Assembly (NCBI GenBank): GCA_944384025.1
Contig: CALWRS010000012.1
Coordinates: 1 to 61,225 of the forward strand
Length of the DNA: 61,225 nucleotides
From: an uncultured Lachnospiraceae bacterium
GTDB lineage: Bacteria; Bacillota; Clostridia; Lachnospirales; Lachnospiraceae
Direction of reading: 5' to 3'
Shown here piece by piece: positions 11,335-21,437 of the stretch (positions within the stretch are counted from its first letter, which is position 1; every line of letters starts with the position of its first letter). Made by a program: the position numbers and the translations under genes. A model generated the notes under the pieces. That model did not search any database. It was not told the origin of the DNA and worked only from the letters and a program-made list of their open reading frames with translations.

Positions 11335-12264
11335 ATGGAATACAAAGAGTTCACAGGGAAAACCGTAGAGGAAGCAAAGGAAATTGCCTGCAAGGAACTG
11401 GGAATTAAGGAAGAAGAGCTTTCTTATGAAGTAATGGAAAGCGAAAAAGGCGGATTTCTTGGTCTGTTTAAGAGCGCTAAAATTCGAGTTGAGCTAAAGA
11501 ACGAAGAGGAAACACAAGCAGCAACAAAAGAGACAGCGCAGGAAGAAGCGGAGGCGCTAATCTTACAATATAATCCGGAAAGTCCTACGGATACCGCAGT
11601 TGAATTTATTTATCAGGTGTTAAAGCAATTAAATCTTCAGGCGGAAATTTCTGCGGAAATTCAGCAGGAGGAAGAGACCATTTACGTAGAAATTGAAGGC
11701 GAAGAAATGGGTACATTGATTGGAAAGCGCGGCCAGACGTTGGATGCGCTTCAATATCTGACAAGCCTTGTTGTAAACCGTGTCTGCGGAAAATACTACA
11801 AAATTAAGCTCGATACGGAAAATTACCGCGAGCGCAGAAAAGAGACACTTGAAAACCTCGCGAAGAATATTGCTATGAAAGTAAAGAAGACGCGCAGAAG
11901 TGTTACGCTAGAGCCGATGAATCCATATGAAAGACGGATTATCCATGCTGCCTTGCAAAACGACCGCTACGTAGAAACGCACAGCGAAGGAGAAGAGCCT
12001 TACCGCAGAGTAGTTGTCAGCATGAAAAAGGGCGTTGTTTACGAGGACAGGCGTTATGGACGCGGGTACGGAAACGGTCGTTACGGAAATAACAACCGTT
12101 ATCATCAGGGACGCTCGGGCGGATACCGCAAGTCTTACGATCACAAACCGAAAACGGATGAAAACGGTGAGAAGATTGTTCCTGACTATATGAAAGATTA
12201 TGCTGCATACAAGGAAGCGAAAGCGGCGGAAAAAGCAGCAGAAGCTGCTAAGACGACGGAATAA
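11335..12264 (+). CDS. jag: RNA-binding protein Jag/KhpB
   Basis: This 309-residue protein has an N-terminal Jag domain (YKEFTGKTVEEAKEIACKEL), a KH domain with GTLIGKRGQTLDALQYL, and an R3H domain with NPYERRIIHAALQND and RRVVVSMKKG. KhpB binds RNA and affects cell elongation in related Firmicutes. The C-terminal tail is rich in Gly, Tyr, Arg and Asn and then in Lys, Ala and Glu, and is probably disordered. It follows yidC by three bases, and a strong terminator ends the unit. Confidence 0.93.
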   Translation: MEYKEFTGKTVEEAKEIACKELGIKEEELSYEVMESEKGGFLGLFKSAKIRVELKNEEETQAATKETAQEEAEALILQYNPESPTDTAVEFIYQVLKQLNLQAEISAEIQQEEETIYVEIEGEEMGTLIGKRGQTLDALQYLTSLVVNRVCGKYYKIKLDTENYRERRKETLENLAKNIAMKVKKTRRSVTLEPMNPYERRIIHAALQNDRYVETHSEGEEPYRRVVVSMKKGVVYEDRRYGRGYGNGRYGNNNRYHQGRSGGYRKSYDHKPKTDENGEKIVPDYMKDYAAYKEAKAAEKAAEAAKTTE

Positions 12265-12266
12265 TG

Positions 12267-12307
12267 AAAAGAGGGAACCGCGAAAAAAACGCAGGTTCCC
12301 TCTTTTT
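12267..12307 (+). terminator. Rho-independent terminator after jag
   Basis: A long stem (GAGGGAACC with GGTTCCCTC, extended inward by GCG/CGC with one bulged base) closes an A-rich loop and is followed by TTTTT. A matching A-run precedes it. It separates the rpmH-jag unit from mnmE. Confidence 0.9.
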
Positions 12308-12321
12308 ACAGGAGGGTATTT

Positions 12322-13728
12322 ATGAACGGTGACGACACCATAGCGGCAGTTGCCTCCGGCATGACGAATTCCGGAATCAGCGTAATAAGAATCAGCGGGC
12401 CGCAGGCAATCGACATTGCAGAAGCGGTTTTCCGGAAGAAAAAAAAGGAAGCGTATTGCAAGGCAAATCTTTCAGAAAAAACTTCGCATACGATTCATTA
12501 CGGGTACGTTTGTTGGCAGGGAGAAGTCGTGGATGAAGTTCTGCTTCTTCTCATGAAAGGCCCAAGAAGCTTTACAGCGGAAGACACTGTAGAAATTCAA
12601 TGTCACGGCGGAGCGCTTGTAACAAGAAAAGTGCTGCAAACAGTTATCCACGCCGGAGCCAGACCGGCAGAGCCAGGAGAATTTTCCAAAAGAGCTTTTT
12701 TAAACGGCCGAATGGATCTTTCGCAGGCGGAAGCCGTCGCCGATATTATTCAGGCAAAATCCAAATTGGCGCTTGCCAACTCTATCCGCCAGCTAAGCGG
12801 TTCAGTGCTTCATAAAATTAAAGAGCTTCGAAGCTGCATCTTAGATGAAGTTTCGTTTATTGAAGCGGCGCTTGACGACCCGGAGCATATGGATATTACC
12901 GGTTTTTCGGAAACGCTGATAAAAGAAAACGAAAAGAACCTTCAGGAAATTGAGAAGCTTCTTGCATCCGCAAACCAAGGCAGGTACTTATCACAGGGCA
13001 TAAAAACCGTTATTTTAGGAAAGCCAAACGCCGGAAAAAGTTCGCTATTAAACGCAATTCTTGGAACAAATCGGGCAATTGTAACCGACATTGCGGGAAC
13101 GACGCGGGATATGCTAACGGAAGAAGTTGTTTTCGGAGACATTGCCCTTCAGGTCGTAGATACGGCCGGGATTCGCGAATCGAATGACAAAGTGGAGCAA
13201 ATCGGAATTTCGCTTGCAAAAAAAGAAGCGGCGGATGCGGATTTGATTCTTTATGTGGCGGATTCCTCGGTTCCTTTTGACGAAAGCGATAGGCAGATTC
13301 TTCCTCTTTTGAGAGGGAAAAAAGTTTTGGCGCTTTTAAATAAATCGGACTTGCCGCCTTGTGTTTCAGAAGATGAGATGCGCGAGTTTTTATGTGAAGA
13401 CTGCAGCGAGGCAGGGATTGTAAGCGTTTCCATGAAAAGTCCGGACGATTGCAAAAAAATCGAGAACGAAATCCGGGAAATGTTCTTTCAGGGAAAGCTT
13501 TCGGAAAACGAGGAGGTTGTTATTACGGCGGAGCGGCATCTTTTATCGCTTGAGAAAGCTGCCGAGAGCTTGCGGGAAGTTTCCGCGTCGATTGCGGCAG
13601 GAATGCCGGAAGACTTTTTCTCTATTGATTTAATGAATGCGTACCGGGAACTGGGCTTTATCATTGGCGAAGAGACGGACGAAGATTTAATAAATAACAT
13701 ATTCAATAAATTTTGCATGGGAAAATAA
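12322..13728 (+). CDS. mnmE: tRNA modification GTPase MnmE
   Basis: With MnmG, this protein makes 5-carboxymethylaminomethyluridine at the tRNA wobble position. The 468-residue protein has the N-terminal folate-binding domain, a helical domain and an inserted G domain. The G domain has [13 protein letters not shown] (P-loop), DTAG and NKSD. The C-terminal CMGK matches the catalytic C-x-G-K motif. AGGAGGG precedes the ATG. The stop is five bases before the mnmG start, so the two partner subunits are co-transcribed. Confidence 0.97.
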   Translation: MNGDDTIAAVASGMTNSGISVIRISGPQAIDIAEAVFRKKKKEAYCKANLSEKTSHTIHYGYVCWQGEVVDEVLLLLMKGPRSFTAEDTVEIQCHGGALVTRKVLQTVIHAGARPAEPGEFSKRAFLNGRMDLSQAEAVADIIQAKSKLALANSIRQLSGSVLHKIKELRSCILDEVSFIEAALDDPEHMDITGFSETLIKENEKNLQEIEKLLASANQGRYLSQGIKTVILGKPNAGKSSLLNAILGTNRAIVTDIAGTTRDMLTEEVVFGDIALQVVDTAGIRESNDKVEQIGISLAKKEAADADLILYVADSSVPFDESDRQILPLLRGKKVLALLNKSDLPPCVSEDEMREFLCEDCSEAGIVSVSMKSPDDCKKIENEIREMFFQGKLSENEEVVITAERHLLSLEKAAESLREVSASIAAGMPEDFFSIDLMNAYRELGFIIGEETDEDLINNIFNKFCMGK

Positions 13729-13733
13729 GAAAA

Positions 13734-15641
13734 ATGATACCTGAATTCATGAACGAAGCTTATGAGGTCGCAGTGATTGGCGCAGGCCACGCCGGATGCG
13801 AAGCTGCGCTTGCATGCGCCCGCCTTGGTAAAAAGACGATTGTTTTTATGGTCAGCACGGACAGTATTGCCCTAATGCCTTGTAATCCGAATATCGGGGG
13901 CACCAGCAAAGGACATTTGGTTCGCGAAGTGGACGCTCTTGGCGGAGAAATGGGCAAAAACATCGATAAAACCTTTATTCAAAGCAAAATGCTGAACCAG
14001 TCCAAAGGCCCGGCCGTTCACTCTTTGCGGGCGCAGGCAGACAAGCAGCAATACAGCAACGCCATGCGCAAAGTAATGGAAAACACGGAAAACCTTACGC
14101 TAAAGCAGGCGGAGGTAGCGGAACTTTTGTGGGAAGCAGATAAGGACGGAAAAAAGCGCGTAACTGGCGTAAAAACCGTGTCCGGCGGCATCTATCCGGC
14201 AAAATGCGTTATTTTATGTTCCGGCGTTTACCTAAATGCGCGCTGTATTTACGGGGAAGTGTGCCAAGAAACCGGTCCAAACGGTCTTCCTCGCGCAACG
14301 CACCTTTCGGATTCGCTTAGAAACGCGGGCTTGCAGCTTTTGCGCTTTAAAACCGGAACGCCGGCCAGAATCGATAAGCGAAGCATCGATTTTTCCAAAA
14401 TGGAAGTACAGCTTGGAGATGAAACACTAGTTCCTTTTTCCTTTACGAATCGGGCAGAGGATATAAAAAAAGAGCAGCAGCCATGCTGGCTTGCGTATAC
14501 GAACGAGCAGACGCACCGCATTATCCGCGAAAATATCCATCGTTCGCCGCTGTTTTCTGGAGTAATTCAGGGGACGGGCCCGCGCTATTGCCCTTCCATC
14601 GAAGATAAAGTTGTGCGCTTTTCCGACAAGGACAGGCACCAGATTTTTATCGAGCCGGAAGGAGATTATACGAACGAGATGTACCTTTCTGGAATGTCCT
14701 CGAGCCTGCCGGAGGAAGTGCAGATTCAAATGTATCGCACGATTCCGGGACTTGAACATGCGAATGTCGTGCGGAATGCTTACGCAATCGAGTACGACTG
14801 CCTGAATCCGACGCAGTTAAAGCATTCGCTTGAAGCAAAGGAAATCGAAGGGTTTTTCAGCGCCGGTCAAGCAAACGGAAGCTCCGGATACGAAGAAGCA
14901 GCGGCGCAGGGAATTATTGCCGGAATTAATGCCGCCAGAAAGCTGCAAGGGAAAGAACCGATTGTTTTAGACCGGTCGCAGGCGTACATTGGCGTTTTGA
15001 TTGACGATCTGGTGATTAAGGAGACGAGGGAGCCGTACCGGATGATGACAAGTCGCGCGGAATATCGTCTGCTTTTGCGCCAGGACAATGCCGATTTGCG
15101 CCTTACCGAGCTGGGATACGAAATCGGCCTCATTTCCGAGGAGCGCTACGAGGGGCTTCTGAAAAAGAAAAAGCAAATTGAGGAAGAGAGAGCGCGGGTC
15201 GCTTCCGTGCTTTTTGGCGCATCGGGCGCTATTCAGCAGTTTTTGCGGGAAAATGGATCTCAGGAGCTAAAAACAGGCACAAGTCTTGAAGAATTGATTC
15301 GCCGGCCGGAGCTTACGTATAAAATGCTGGCGCCGGTGGATAAAAACCGCCCGCTCCTTCCGCCCGACGTTGTGGAACAGGTGGAAATTAATATCAAGTA
15401 CGAAGGGTACATCAAGCGACAGGAGCAGCAGGTTGTTCAGTTTAAAAAGCTGGAAAATAGGCGCATTCCGGACGATATTAATTATTCGGAAATCGCCTCG
15501 CTTCGCCTAGAGGCAAGACAAAAACTCTCCGAGATACGTCCCGCAAGCGTGGGACAGGCTTCTAGAATTTCGGGCGTTTCACCGGCGGATATCAGCGTTT
15601 TGCTCGTTTACCTTTCCAGCGCGGCAAAAAGAAAGGAATAG
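13734..15641 (+). CDS. mnmG: tRNA modification enzyme MnmG (GidA)
   Basis: This FAD-dependent partner of MnmE has 635 residues from the ATG at 13734. Key motifs are [17 protein letters not shown] (FAD dinucleotide-binding), [17 protein letters not shown], and the C-terminal helical region. An upstream in-frame TTG would overlap mnmE; the ATG at 13749 ([11 protein letters not shown]) is also possible because no strong ribosome-binding site marks either. rsmG begins three bases after its stop. Confidence 0.96.
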   Translation: MIPEFMNEAYEVAVIGAGHAGCEAALACARLGKKTIVFMVSTDSIALMPCNPNIGGTSKGHLVREVDALGGEMGKNIDKTFIQSKMLNQSKGPAVHSLRAQADKQQYSNAMRKVMENTENLTLKQAEVAELLWEADKDGKKRVTGVKTVSGGIYPAKCVILCSGVYLNARCIYGEVCQETGPNGLPRATHLSDSLRNAGLQLLRFKTGTPARIDKRSIDFSKMEVQLGDETLVPFSFTNRAEDIKKEQQPCWLAYTNEQTHRIIRENIHRSPLFSGVIQGTGPRYCPSIEDKVVRFSDKDRHQIFIEPEGDYTNEMYLSGMSSSLPEEVQIQMYRTIPGLEHANVVRNAYAIEYDCLNPTQLKHSLEAKEIEGFFSAGQANGSSGYEEAAAQGIIAGINAARKLQGKEPIVLDRSQAYIGVLIDDLVIKETREPYRMMTSRAEYRLLLRQDNADLRLTELGYEIGLISEERYEGLLKKKKQIEEERARVASVLFGASGAIQQFLRENGSQELKTGTSLEELIRRPELTYKMLAPVDKNRPLLPPDVVEQVEINIKYEGYIKRQEQQVVQFKKLENRRIPDDINYSEIASLRLEARQKLSEIRPASVGQASRISGVSPADISVLLVYLSSAAKRKE

Positions 15642-15644
15642 AAA

Positions 15645-16397
15645 ATGGATTTTTTTGACGACCGGCTGTTTCTTCAAGGTCTTAAAGAGCTTGGACTTTG
15701 CATAACGCAGGAGCAGCTGGAAAAGTTTCATTTGTATTATCGCCTGATGGTTGAGAAAAATCAGGTGATGAACCTGACTGCAATTACGGAGTATAACGAC
15801 GTAGTTGTAAAGCATTGGCTTGACAGTTTGTGCATTTGCAAAGCCGCGGACGCGCAAAAAGAAATAAAAGTACTTTTGGAGTCGGAAGCTGTTCGCATGA
15901 TTGACGTAGGAACGGGAGCCGGATTTCCGGGCATTCCTATAAAGATTTTGTTTCCGACGATTCGCCTTACTTTGTTGGATTCTCTGAAAAAAAGAGTTCT
16001 ATTTCTACAAGATGTAGTAGAACAATTGGAATTAGCCCATGTATCTTGTATTCACGGGCGTGCGGAAGAGCTTGGAAGAACGAAGGAACATCGCGAACAG
16101 TACGACGTTTGCGTATCGCGTGCCGTTGCAAAGCTTTCCTCACTTTCGGAATTTTGCCTTCCATTTGTAAAGGAAGGAGGTTTCTTTCTCTCGTACAAAA
16201 CAGAAGAGGCAAAAGAGGAAATTGAACGCGCACAGCGGGCGATAAAGGAATTAGGCGCAGTAACAGAGAATCGCCTGTCCTTTATGGTTCCGTGCTCGGA
16301 TTACCGCAGAATTCTTCCGATTGTAAAAAAAACAAGAAAGACGCCGGACCGATACCCAAGGGGAGGCGGAAAGCCGCTAAAAGCGCCGTTAGAATAA
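15645..16397 (+). CDS. rsmG: 16S rRNA (guanine-N7)-methyltransferase RsmG
   Basis: This 250-residue SAM-dependent methyltransferase modifies 16S rRNA. The SAM-binding motif IDVGTGAGFPGIPIKILFP is near residues 85-105. NLTAI and VKHWLDSL near residues 45-65 and CVSRAVAKLSSLSEFCLPF are typical. It sits directly downstream of mnmG in the conserved gidA-gidB order. A parS palindrome lies just beyond the stop. Confidence 0.96.
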   Translation: MDFFDDRLFLQGLKELGLCITQEQLEKFHLYYRLMVEKNQVMNLTAITEYNDVVVKHWLDSLCICKAADAQKEIKVLLESEAVRMIDVGTGAGFPGIPIKILFPTIRLTLLDSLKKRVLFLQDVVEQLELAHVSCIHGRAEELGRTKEHREQYDVCVSRAVAKLSSLSEFCLPFVKEGGFFLSYKTEEAKEEIERAQRAIKELGAVTENRLSFMVPCSDYRRILPIVKKTRKTPDRYPRGGGKPLKAPLE

Positions 16398-16405
16398 CAG
16401 GGAAA

Positions 16406-16421
16406 TGTTTCACGTGAAACA
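16406..16421. other. parS centromere site 1
   Basis: TGTTTCACGTGAAACA is a perfect match to the ParB-binding consensus. It is the centre of a 28-base perfect palindrome at 16400-16427, located between rsmG and parA. The extended palindrome might also act as a hairpin after rsmG, but the T content downstream is poor. Confidence 0.95.
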
Positions 16422-16556
16422 TTTCCCTTCCATTTTCCAGCTGACAGTTTTAGTGGTGTTTGCCAAGTGCTTTACAATATCTAGTGGTAGCGGTGGAGCA
16501 AAAACTGTGCTATACTGATGAGGTACGTTTGAAAGCATAGATGTGAGGGATGTAGA

Positions 16557-17366
16557 ATGGGAAAGGCAATCGCAATTACGAATCAAAAAGGCGGGGTCGG
16601 GAAGACAACGACGGCAATCAATCTTTCCGCGTGTCTTGCCGAAAATGGAATGAAAGTCCTTGTTTTGGACGTAGATCCGCAGGGAAACTGCTCGAGCGGG
16701 CTTGGGGTTGACAAGGATTCCGTAGAAAACACGATTTACCAGCTCTTAATTGGTGAATGCGAGGTTCGAGACGCTATTTTACATACCGTTGTGGAAGGGC
16801 TGGACATCATTTCTTCCGACGTCAACCTTGCGGGAGCGGAAATTGAGCTTCTGGACGTGGAGGACAAGGAGTACCTTCTGATGAAGAAAATCGCCGAGGT
16901 AAAGGACGAGTACGATTATATTTTAATCGACTGCCCGCCATCGCTGAATACGCTGACACTGAATGCGATGACGACGGCGGATTCCATCATTGTCCCAATT
17001 CAGTGTGAGTATTACGCCCTGGAGGGGCTCTCGCAGCTGATTCGCACAATAGAGCTTGTTCGAAACCGATTGAACGAGAACCTAAGCATTGACGGCGTTG
17101 TCTTTACGATGTTTGACGGACGTACAAACCTGTCGCTTCAAGTGGTGGAAAACGTTCGGGCAAATCTCTCACAGAACATTTACGCCAGCGTAATCCCAAG
17201 AAATGTTCGTCTGGCAGAGGCTCCCAGCCATGGATTGCCGATTACAATGTACGATACGCGCTCGGTGGGGGCAGAAGCCTACCGCGAGTTTGCACTGGAA
17301 GTCATGCAAAACGATAAGAAAAAGCCGGTCGTTAAAAAGAAAAAAGGACTTTTTCGGAGATCGTAA
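16557..17366 (+). CDS. parA: Chromosome partitioning ATPase ParA/Soj
   Basis: This 269-residue ParA-type ATPase drives origin segregation and in Bacillus also regulates DnaA. It has the deviant Walker A NQKGGVGKTTTAINLSA at residues 8-24, VLDVDPQGNCSSGL, and the Walker B-like DYILIDCPPSLNTLT. A lysine-rich tail ends the protein. A TATACT element at 16511-16516 is a possible -10, without a clear -35. parB follows after 36 bases. Confidence 0.96.
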   Translation: MGKAIAITNQKGGVGKTTTAINLSACLAENGMKVLVLDVDPQGNCSSGLGVDKDSVENTIYQLLIGECEVRDAILHTVVEGLDIISSDVNLAGAEIELLDVEDKEYLLMKKIAEVKDEYDYILIDCPPSLNTLTLNAMTTADSIIVPIQCEYYALEGLSQLIRTIELVRNRLNENLSIDGVVFTMFDGRTNLSLQVVENVRANLSQNIYASVIPRNVRLAEAPSHGLPITMYDTRSVGAEAYREFALEVMQNDKKKPVVKKKKGLFRRS

Positions 17367-17402
17367 GCATCTGTGGGACAGGAATTAGCAAGGAGCAGGA
17401 TA

Positions 17403-18293
17403 ATGGCAGTAAAAAAAGGGTTGGGAAAGGGACTGGATTCCCTGATTTCGAATAAAATTGATCACGATTTAAAGAAAAAAGTGGAAGAAAAAACGCAGGA
17501 TGTTTCACGTGAAACATTTCTGCCGCTTTCGAGAATTGAGCCAAATCGAGAGCAGCCGCGCCGAAATTTTGACGAAACTGCTCTGAAGGAATTGGCGGAT
17601 TCGATTAAAGTTCATGGAATTATTCAACCGCTTGTCGTAAGAGAGCGCGGTTCGCAGTTTGAAATTATTGCCGGAGAGAGGCGCTTTCGCGCAGCACATC
17701 TGGCAGGTTTAAAGGAAGTTCCCGTATTAATCAGAAGCTACAGCGAGGAAGAACTGTACGAAATTGCCCTGATTGAGAACATTCAGCGCGAGGACTTGAA
17801 TGCGATCGAAGAAGCGGTTGCATACAAGAAGTTGATGGAAGAGTACCATCTGACACAAGAACTTGTGGCGGAGCGAGTAGCAAAGAGCCGTGTGGCGATT
17901 ACGAATTCTTTGCGCCTTTTGAAGCTTGACGAGCGCGTTCAGGAGATGATTATACAAAAACAGCTGTCCGCCGGACATGCAAGAGCGCTGCTTGCGCTTG
18001 AGGACGGAGAAGAACAGTTCGCGCTTGCACAGGAAATCGTTAAGCAGAAGCTCAGCGTTCGCGAAGTAGAAAAGCGGGTGCATACGCGCCTTAACACAAA
18101 AGAAGAAAAGGAAAAAAAAGAAAATTCCGCTGAGACTGCAATTTACGCAGCTTATGAGGAAAAACTAAAGAGCGCATTGGGGACGAAAGTGAATATTCAC
18201 AGAAAAAACAGAAGCGCAGGAAAAATAGAAATTGAATATTATTCTGTGGATGAATTCGAGCGTCTGATGCAGCTCCTTCACGTGGAAGGATAG
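17403..18293 (+). CDS. parB: Chromosome partitioning protein ParB/Spo0J
   Basis: This 296-residue CTP-dependent DNA clamp loads at parS. The N-terminus is MAVKKGLGKGLDSL, with AGGAG seven bases before the ATG. The nucleotide-binding segments IQPLVVRE and GERRFRAAHLAGL, the ENIQREDLN motif and the helix-turn-helix VAKSRVAITNSLRLLKL are present. A parS site is embedded in the gene. The upstream in-frame start at 17373 lacks this spacing and the family N-terminus. Confidence 0.96.
   Translation: MAVKKGLGKGLDSLISNKIDHDLKKKVEEKTQDVSRETFLPLSRIEPNREQPRRNFDETALKELADSIKVHGIIQPLVVRERGSQFEIIAGERRFRAAHLAGLKEVPVLIRSYSEEELYEIALIENIQREDLNAIEEAVAYKKLMEEYHLTQELVAERVAKSRVAITNSLRLLKLDERVQEMIIQKQLSAGHARALLALEDGEEQFALAQEIVKQKLSVREVEKRVHTRLNTKEEKEKKENSAETAIYAAYEEKLKSALGTKVNIHRKNRSAGKIEIEYYSVDEFERLMQLLHVEG
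17501..17516. other. parS centromere site 2 inside parB
   Basis: A second perfect TGTTTCACGTGAAACA lies in the coding sequence of parB, where it encodes the widely conserved VSRET peptide of ParB proteins. It is about 1.1 kb from parS site 1. Confidence 0.95.
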
Positions 18294-18325
18294 GAAAATA
18301 CGAAAAAGGAAAATAGGATAAAGTT

Positions 18326-18835
18326 ATGCTGGACAGTTTAGGAATCAATCAGGAATTTCTGATTCTTGCGATCTTAATTATTTTGATGGTCCTGCTGGTT
18401 TTCTGCATGGTTATGGTAATTAAATTCAACCAGCTAAACGAAAAATACAGAGAGTTTATGCGCGGAAACAGCGGGAAGAGCTTGGAAGAGCGTATTTTAC
18501 AGCGCTTTCAGGAGTTGGATAAATTAAAGAACGAATTGTCAGACAGCAAGGAGCGAATTAAGGCGTTAGAAGACGCACGAGACACCTCTTTTAAGAAAAT
18601 GGCGATTCAAAGGTACGACGCATTTAACGAAATGGGTGGAAAGCTAAGCTACAGCTTATGCATACTAAACGATGACAACGACGGATACATTATGACAAGT
18701 ATGCACAATCGGGACGGCTGCTACACTTATGTGAAGGAAATTATAAAAGGAAACACGTTCACGCTTTTGTCGGACGAGGAAAAGGCCGTCTTAGAGGAAG
18801 CGATGCGAACGGAAGACGTCATCCAGCTTCTTTAA
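18326..18835 (+). CDS. DUF4446 family membrane-anchored protein
   Basis: This 169-residue protein has one N-terminal membrane segment (about residues 12-34), then a charged helical stretch (EERILQRFQELDKLKNELSD) likely to form a coiled coil. A conserved C-terminal domain follows (RYDAFNEMGGKLSYSLCILN through TLLSDEEKAVL). The pattern fits DUF4446, which is commonly found beside parAB in Clostridia. Its function is unknown. It lies 32 bases after parB and may belong to that operon; AGGAT precedes the ATG. Confidence 0.85.
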   Translation: MLDSLGINQEFLILAILIILMVLLVFCMVMVIKFNQLNEKYREFMRGNSGKSLEERILQRFQELDKLKNELSDSKERIKALEDARDTSFKKMAIQRYDAFNEMGGKLSYSLCILNDDNDGYIMTSMHNRDGCYTYVKEIIKGNTFTLLSDEEKAVLEEAMRTEDVIQLL

Positions 18836-18893
18836 GCGTGCGCACAGGAAAGTCCCCGGAAACGGGATGAAAAACTTATACAGGAGCCAGTTT

Positions 18894-19778
18894 ATGCACA
18901 GTTTCTTAAAAAGTATTGGGTTTACGGGGTGTAATACAAATCAAGTTGAGAGCGAGCTGCTAAATGAGGTCGTTCGTTTGGCGACAAGAAGGAGTATGAT
19001 TTCCCTTTATTCGGACAATGACATTCAATTTGCAGAATTTTCGCTGGATTTTAGCAAGGACATTGGAATCACGGTAAGAGGACAGATGGACGAGGCGGAC
19101 AATTTCCACATCGACCATTATTTCCCGTACCTTCGTCCCAGAAACGTCACCTCGAATGAGGAGATTTTCATTAGCAAACGCAGCGACTCGGATTCTTATG
19201 CGGTTTTGTGCGACGATATGCGCGTAGGCGTTTCCCTTATCTATTATCTGCAGAACGCAGTTGACTACTTGAAAAATGCAAATCGTGACGCGGGCAGTTT
19301 TCTTCTGCCGTCAAAGCTGTCCGGTCTGGCGGCGGAGGGCGTGATTCTTTTGCCGACGCTTCGCTCCAAAAAGGACATTGACAGCAGTTCCGTTGAGATT
19401 TGCAAGCGCGTGAAGATGCTCTCGGATGCGAAAAACGGAAATCAGGAAGCTATCGACAAGCTGACGATTCAGGAAATTGACGCGTACGCAGAGGTCGGCA
19501 AGCGTGTTAAAACAGAAGATATCTTCTCGATTGTGGACACCTCTTTTGCGCCTTACGGCGTAGAAAGCGAAGTTTACAAGGTTTTGGGAGTGATTCTTTC
19601 CGTTGAAGAGCGGGTCAACCGCGTGACGCAGGAACGTCTTTATGTAATGGAACTGTACTGCAATCACTTAGTGTTCGATATATGTATAAACGAGCGAGAT
19701 TTAATGGGGGAACCTACGGTAGGAAGAAGATTTCGCGGGGTTATTTGGATGCAGGGCGCGGTAGCCTTCGAAAAATAG
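18894..19778 (+). CDS. DUF3881-like conserved protein
   Basis: This soluble protein of about 294 residues has no signal peptide or membrane segment. Its length and the opening MHSFLKSIGFTGCNTNQVES resemble the DUF3881 family seen in Lachnospiraceae, recalled rather than searched. The start at 18894 is preferred because AGGAG lies seven bases upstream; an ATG at 18867 would add nine residues. Function is unknown. It follows the DUF4446 gene after 58 bases. Confidence 0.65.
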   Translation: MHSFLKSIGFTGCNTNQVESELLNEVVRLATRRSMISLYSDNDIQFAEFSLDFSKDIGITVRGQMDEADNFHIDHYFPYLRPRNVTSNEEIFISKRSDSDSYAVLCDDMRVGVSLIYYLQNAVDYLKNANRDAGSFLLPSKLSGLAAEGVILLPTLRSKKDIDSSSVEICKRVKMLSDAKNGNQEAIDKLTIQEIDAYAEVGKRVKTEDIFSIVDTSFAPYGVESEVYKVLGVILSVEERVNRVTQERLYVMELYCNHLVFDICINERDLMGEPTVGRRFRGVIWMQGAVAFEK

Positions 19779-19798
19779 CGCGAATCGCGATTTTGCGC

Positions 19799-19827
19799 TT
19801 GCACAATCCTATTTTGTGATTTATAAT
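19799..19827 (+). promoter_or_regulatory. Sigma-A promoter for tRNA-Arg
   Basis: TTGCAC (19799-19804) is followed after 17 bases by TATAAT (19822-19827). The only gene downstream before the terminator at 19991 is the tRNA, giving a 5' leader of about 70 bases. Confidence 0.75.
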
Positions 19828-19905
19828 ACATAGCCGGAGACGCCGCGTCGAAAGCGGAAACGGTGAAAAAAAGCAAACAACAAAAATCGTATAAATCTCA
19901 CAAAT

Positions 19906-19982
19906 GTCGCTATAGCTCAGTCGGATAGAGCGACCGCCTCCTAAGCGGTAGGCCGGAGGTTCGAATCCTCTTAGCGACGCCA
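19906..19982 (+). tRNA. tRNA-Arg (CCU)
   Basis: The acceptor arms GTCGCTA and TAGCGAC pair. The D-arm contains AGCTCAGTCGGATAGAGC, the anticodon stem-loop is ACCGC-CTCCTAA-GCGGT (anticodon CCT) and the T-arm is GGAGG-TTCGAAT-CCTCT. CCA is encoded at 19980-19982. It reads the AGG arginine codon. Confidence 0.96.
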
Positions 19983-19990
19983 GAAACACA

Positions 19991-20029
19991 GCCGAAAGCC
20001 TTGCACTTAGAGGGTTTTCGGCTTTTTTT
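19991..20029 (+). terminator. Terminator after tRNA-Arg
   Basis: GCCGAAAGCC pairs with GGTTTTCGGC with a single mismatch around a 12-base loop. It is followed by seven T residues. Confidence 0.9.
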
Positions 20030-20055
20030 AAGAGCGGAGGAAGGGGATAATACAC

Positions 20056-21420
20056 ATGGCAAAAACAAAAGAAGCAATTTTATTTGAAGAGGCGCCGGTT
20101 GGCCGTGCGGTACTCTCTTTAGTTATCCCAACGATTCTCAGCCAGCTTATTACGGTTGCCTACAACATGGCGGATACGTTTTTTATCGGGCAAATTGGCG
20201 ACGCGAATCAGGTGGCGGCCGTTTCTCTTTGTATGCCGTTATTTATATTTCTTACGGGGCTTGCTAACTTGCTTGGCATTGGCGGCTCAAGCCTTATGTC
20301 TCGGTGCTTGGGTGCGAATAATCGAAAAAAGGCGAAGAAAGCGGCGGCTTTTAGTATTTGGACGGCGATACTGGTCTCGCTCGTTTATGGCGCTGCCATT
20401 TTTATGGCGCGCACGAAGCTGCTGCCTGTTATCGGCGCAAATGCGGGAACGCTTGATTACTGCTCGGATTATATTTTCTGGACAATCGCAATAGGGGCGG
20501 TTCCCACGGTACTTAGTCAGGGGCTTGCCCACCTGGTTCGGGCGGAGGGGCATTCGGCGCAGGCAAGTTTTGGCGTTGCACTGGGCGGTGTGCTGAATAT
20601 GCTGCTCGACCCGATTTTTATTTTTCCTTTGGGAATGGAGGTTGCCGGTGCGGCCGTTGCGACGATGCTTTCCAATGTGGCGGCTACGCTTTACTTTGTC
20701 GTTCTTCTTGTCCGCAGACGAGACACAACGAACATTTCCTTCCATCCGAAATATTATACATGGGGAGAAAAAATCCCGAAAGAAGTGCTTTTGGTCGGAC
20801 TTCCAAGCTGTCTGATGAACCTGATGGGCGTTTTGTCGAACGTTACTTTAAACAGGCTGATGGCTGGTTATTCGAACGCCGCTATAGCGGGTATCGGCGT
20901 GGCGAAAAAAATTGATATGCTGCTGTTTGCGATTGCAACCGGAATGTCGCAGGGCGTATTGCCGCTTGTAGGGTACAACTATTCCGCCCGCAATTACAAG
21001 CGGATGCGGGCAGCGCTTAAAGTGGATTTTTTGCTCAGCCTTGTTGTATCGCTGCTGGGTATGCTGTTTTTGCTTACGTGCGCCGGGCCGATTGTACGGG
21101 TGTTTATTAACGACGAGCAGACGGTTCACTACGGGCAAATGTTTCAGCGCATCATTTGTCTTACCGGCCCGTGTATTAGCATAACGATGCTTACGATTAC
21201 CGTATTTCAGTCCGTTGGGAAAAAAGTCCAGCCTGCAATTTTGTCACTGATGCGAAAGGGAGGACTGGACATTCCGCTTATGCTCCTTTTTAACTCGTTT
21301 GCAGGGGTGAAGGGAATTGTGTGGGCAGTGCCAATCGCTGACTTTTGCGCAATGCTTGTAGCGGTTATTTTATTTGTCCCGTTTTGGCGGCAGCTGCAGA
21401 AAAAAGAAACCAGATGTTGA
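20056..21420 (+). CDS. MATE family efflux transporter
   Basis: This 454-residue membrane protein has about 12 hydrophobic segments. The two homologous halves typical of MATE transporters are visible, for example LVIPTILSQLITVAYNMADT near the start and LVGLPSCLMNLMGVLSNVTL at mid-protein. It probably exports drugs or metabolites by antiport. The start has GGAAGGGG upstream. The stop lies 17 bases before the histidine-kinase start, so export may be controlled together with that two-component system. The substrate cannot be read from the sequence. Confidence 0.9.
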   Translation: MAKTKEAILFEEAPVGRAVLSLVIPTILSQLITVAYNMADTFFIGQIGDANQVAAVSLCMPLFIFLTGLANLLGIGGSSLMSRCLGANNRKKAKKAAAFSIWTAILVSLVYGAAIFMARTKLLPVIGANAGTLDYCSDYIFWTIAIGAVPTVLSQGLAHLVRAEGHSAQASFGVALGGVLNMLLDPIFIFPLGMEVAGAAVATMLSNVAATLYFVVLLVRRRDTTNISFHPKYYTWGEKIPKEVLLVGLPSCLMNLMGVLSNVTLNRLMAGYSNAAIAGIGVAKKIDMLLFAIATGMSQGVLPLVGYNYSARNYKRMRAALKVDFLLSLVVSLLGMLFLLTCAGPIVRVFINDEQTVHYGQMFQRIICLTGPCISITMLTITVFQSVGKKVQPAILSLMRKGGLDIPLMLLFNSFAGVKGIVWAVPIADFCAMLVAVILFVPFWRQLQKKETRC

Positions 21421-21437
21421 TTAAAGGAGGCATGGCT

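Noticed and set aside
16400-16427. Palindrome considered as a rho-independent terminator for rsmG
   Set aside because: The centre is an exact parS site and no continuous T-run follows, so the ParB-site explanation is stronger.
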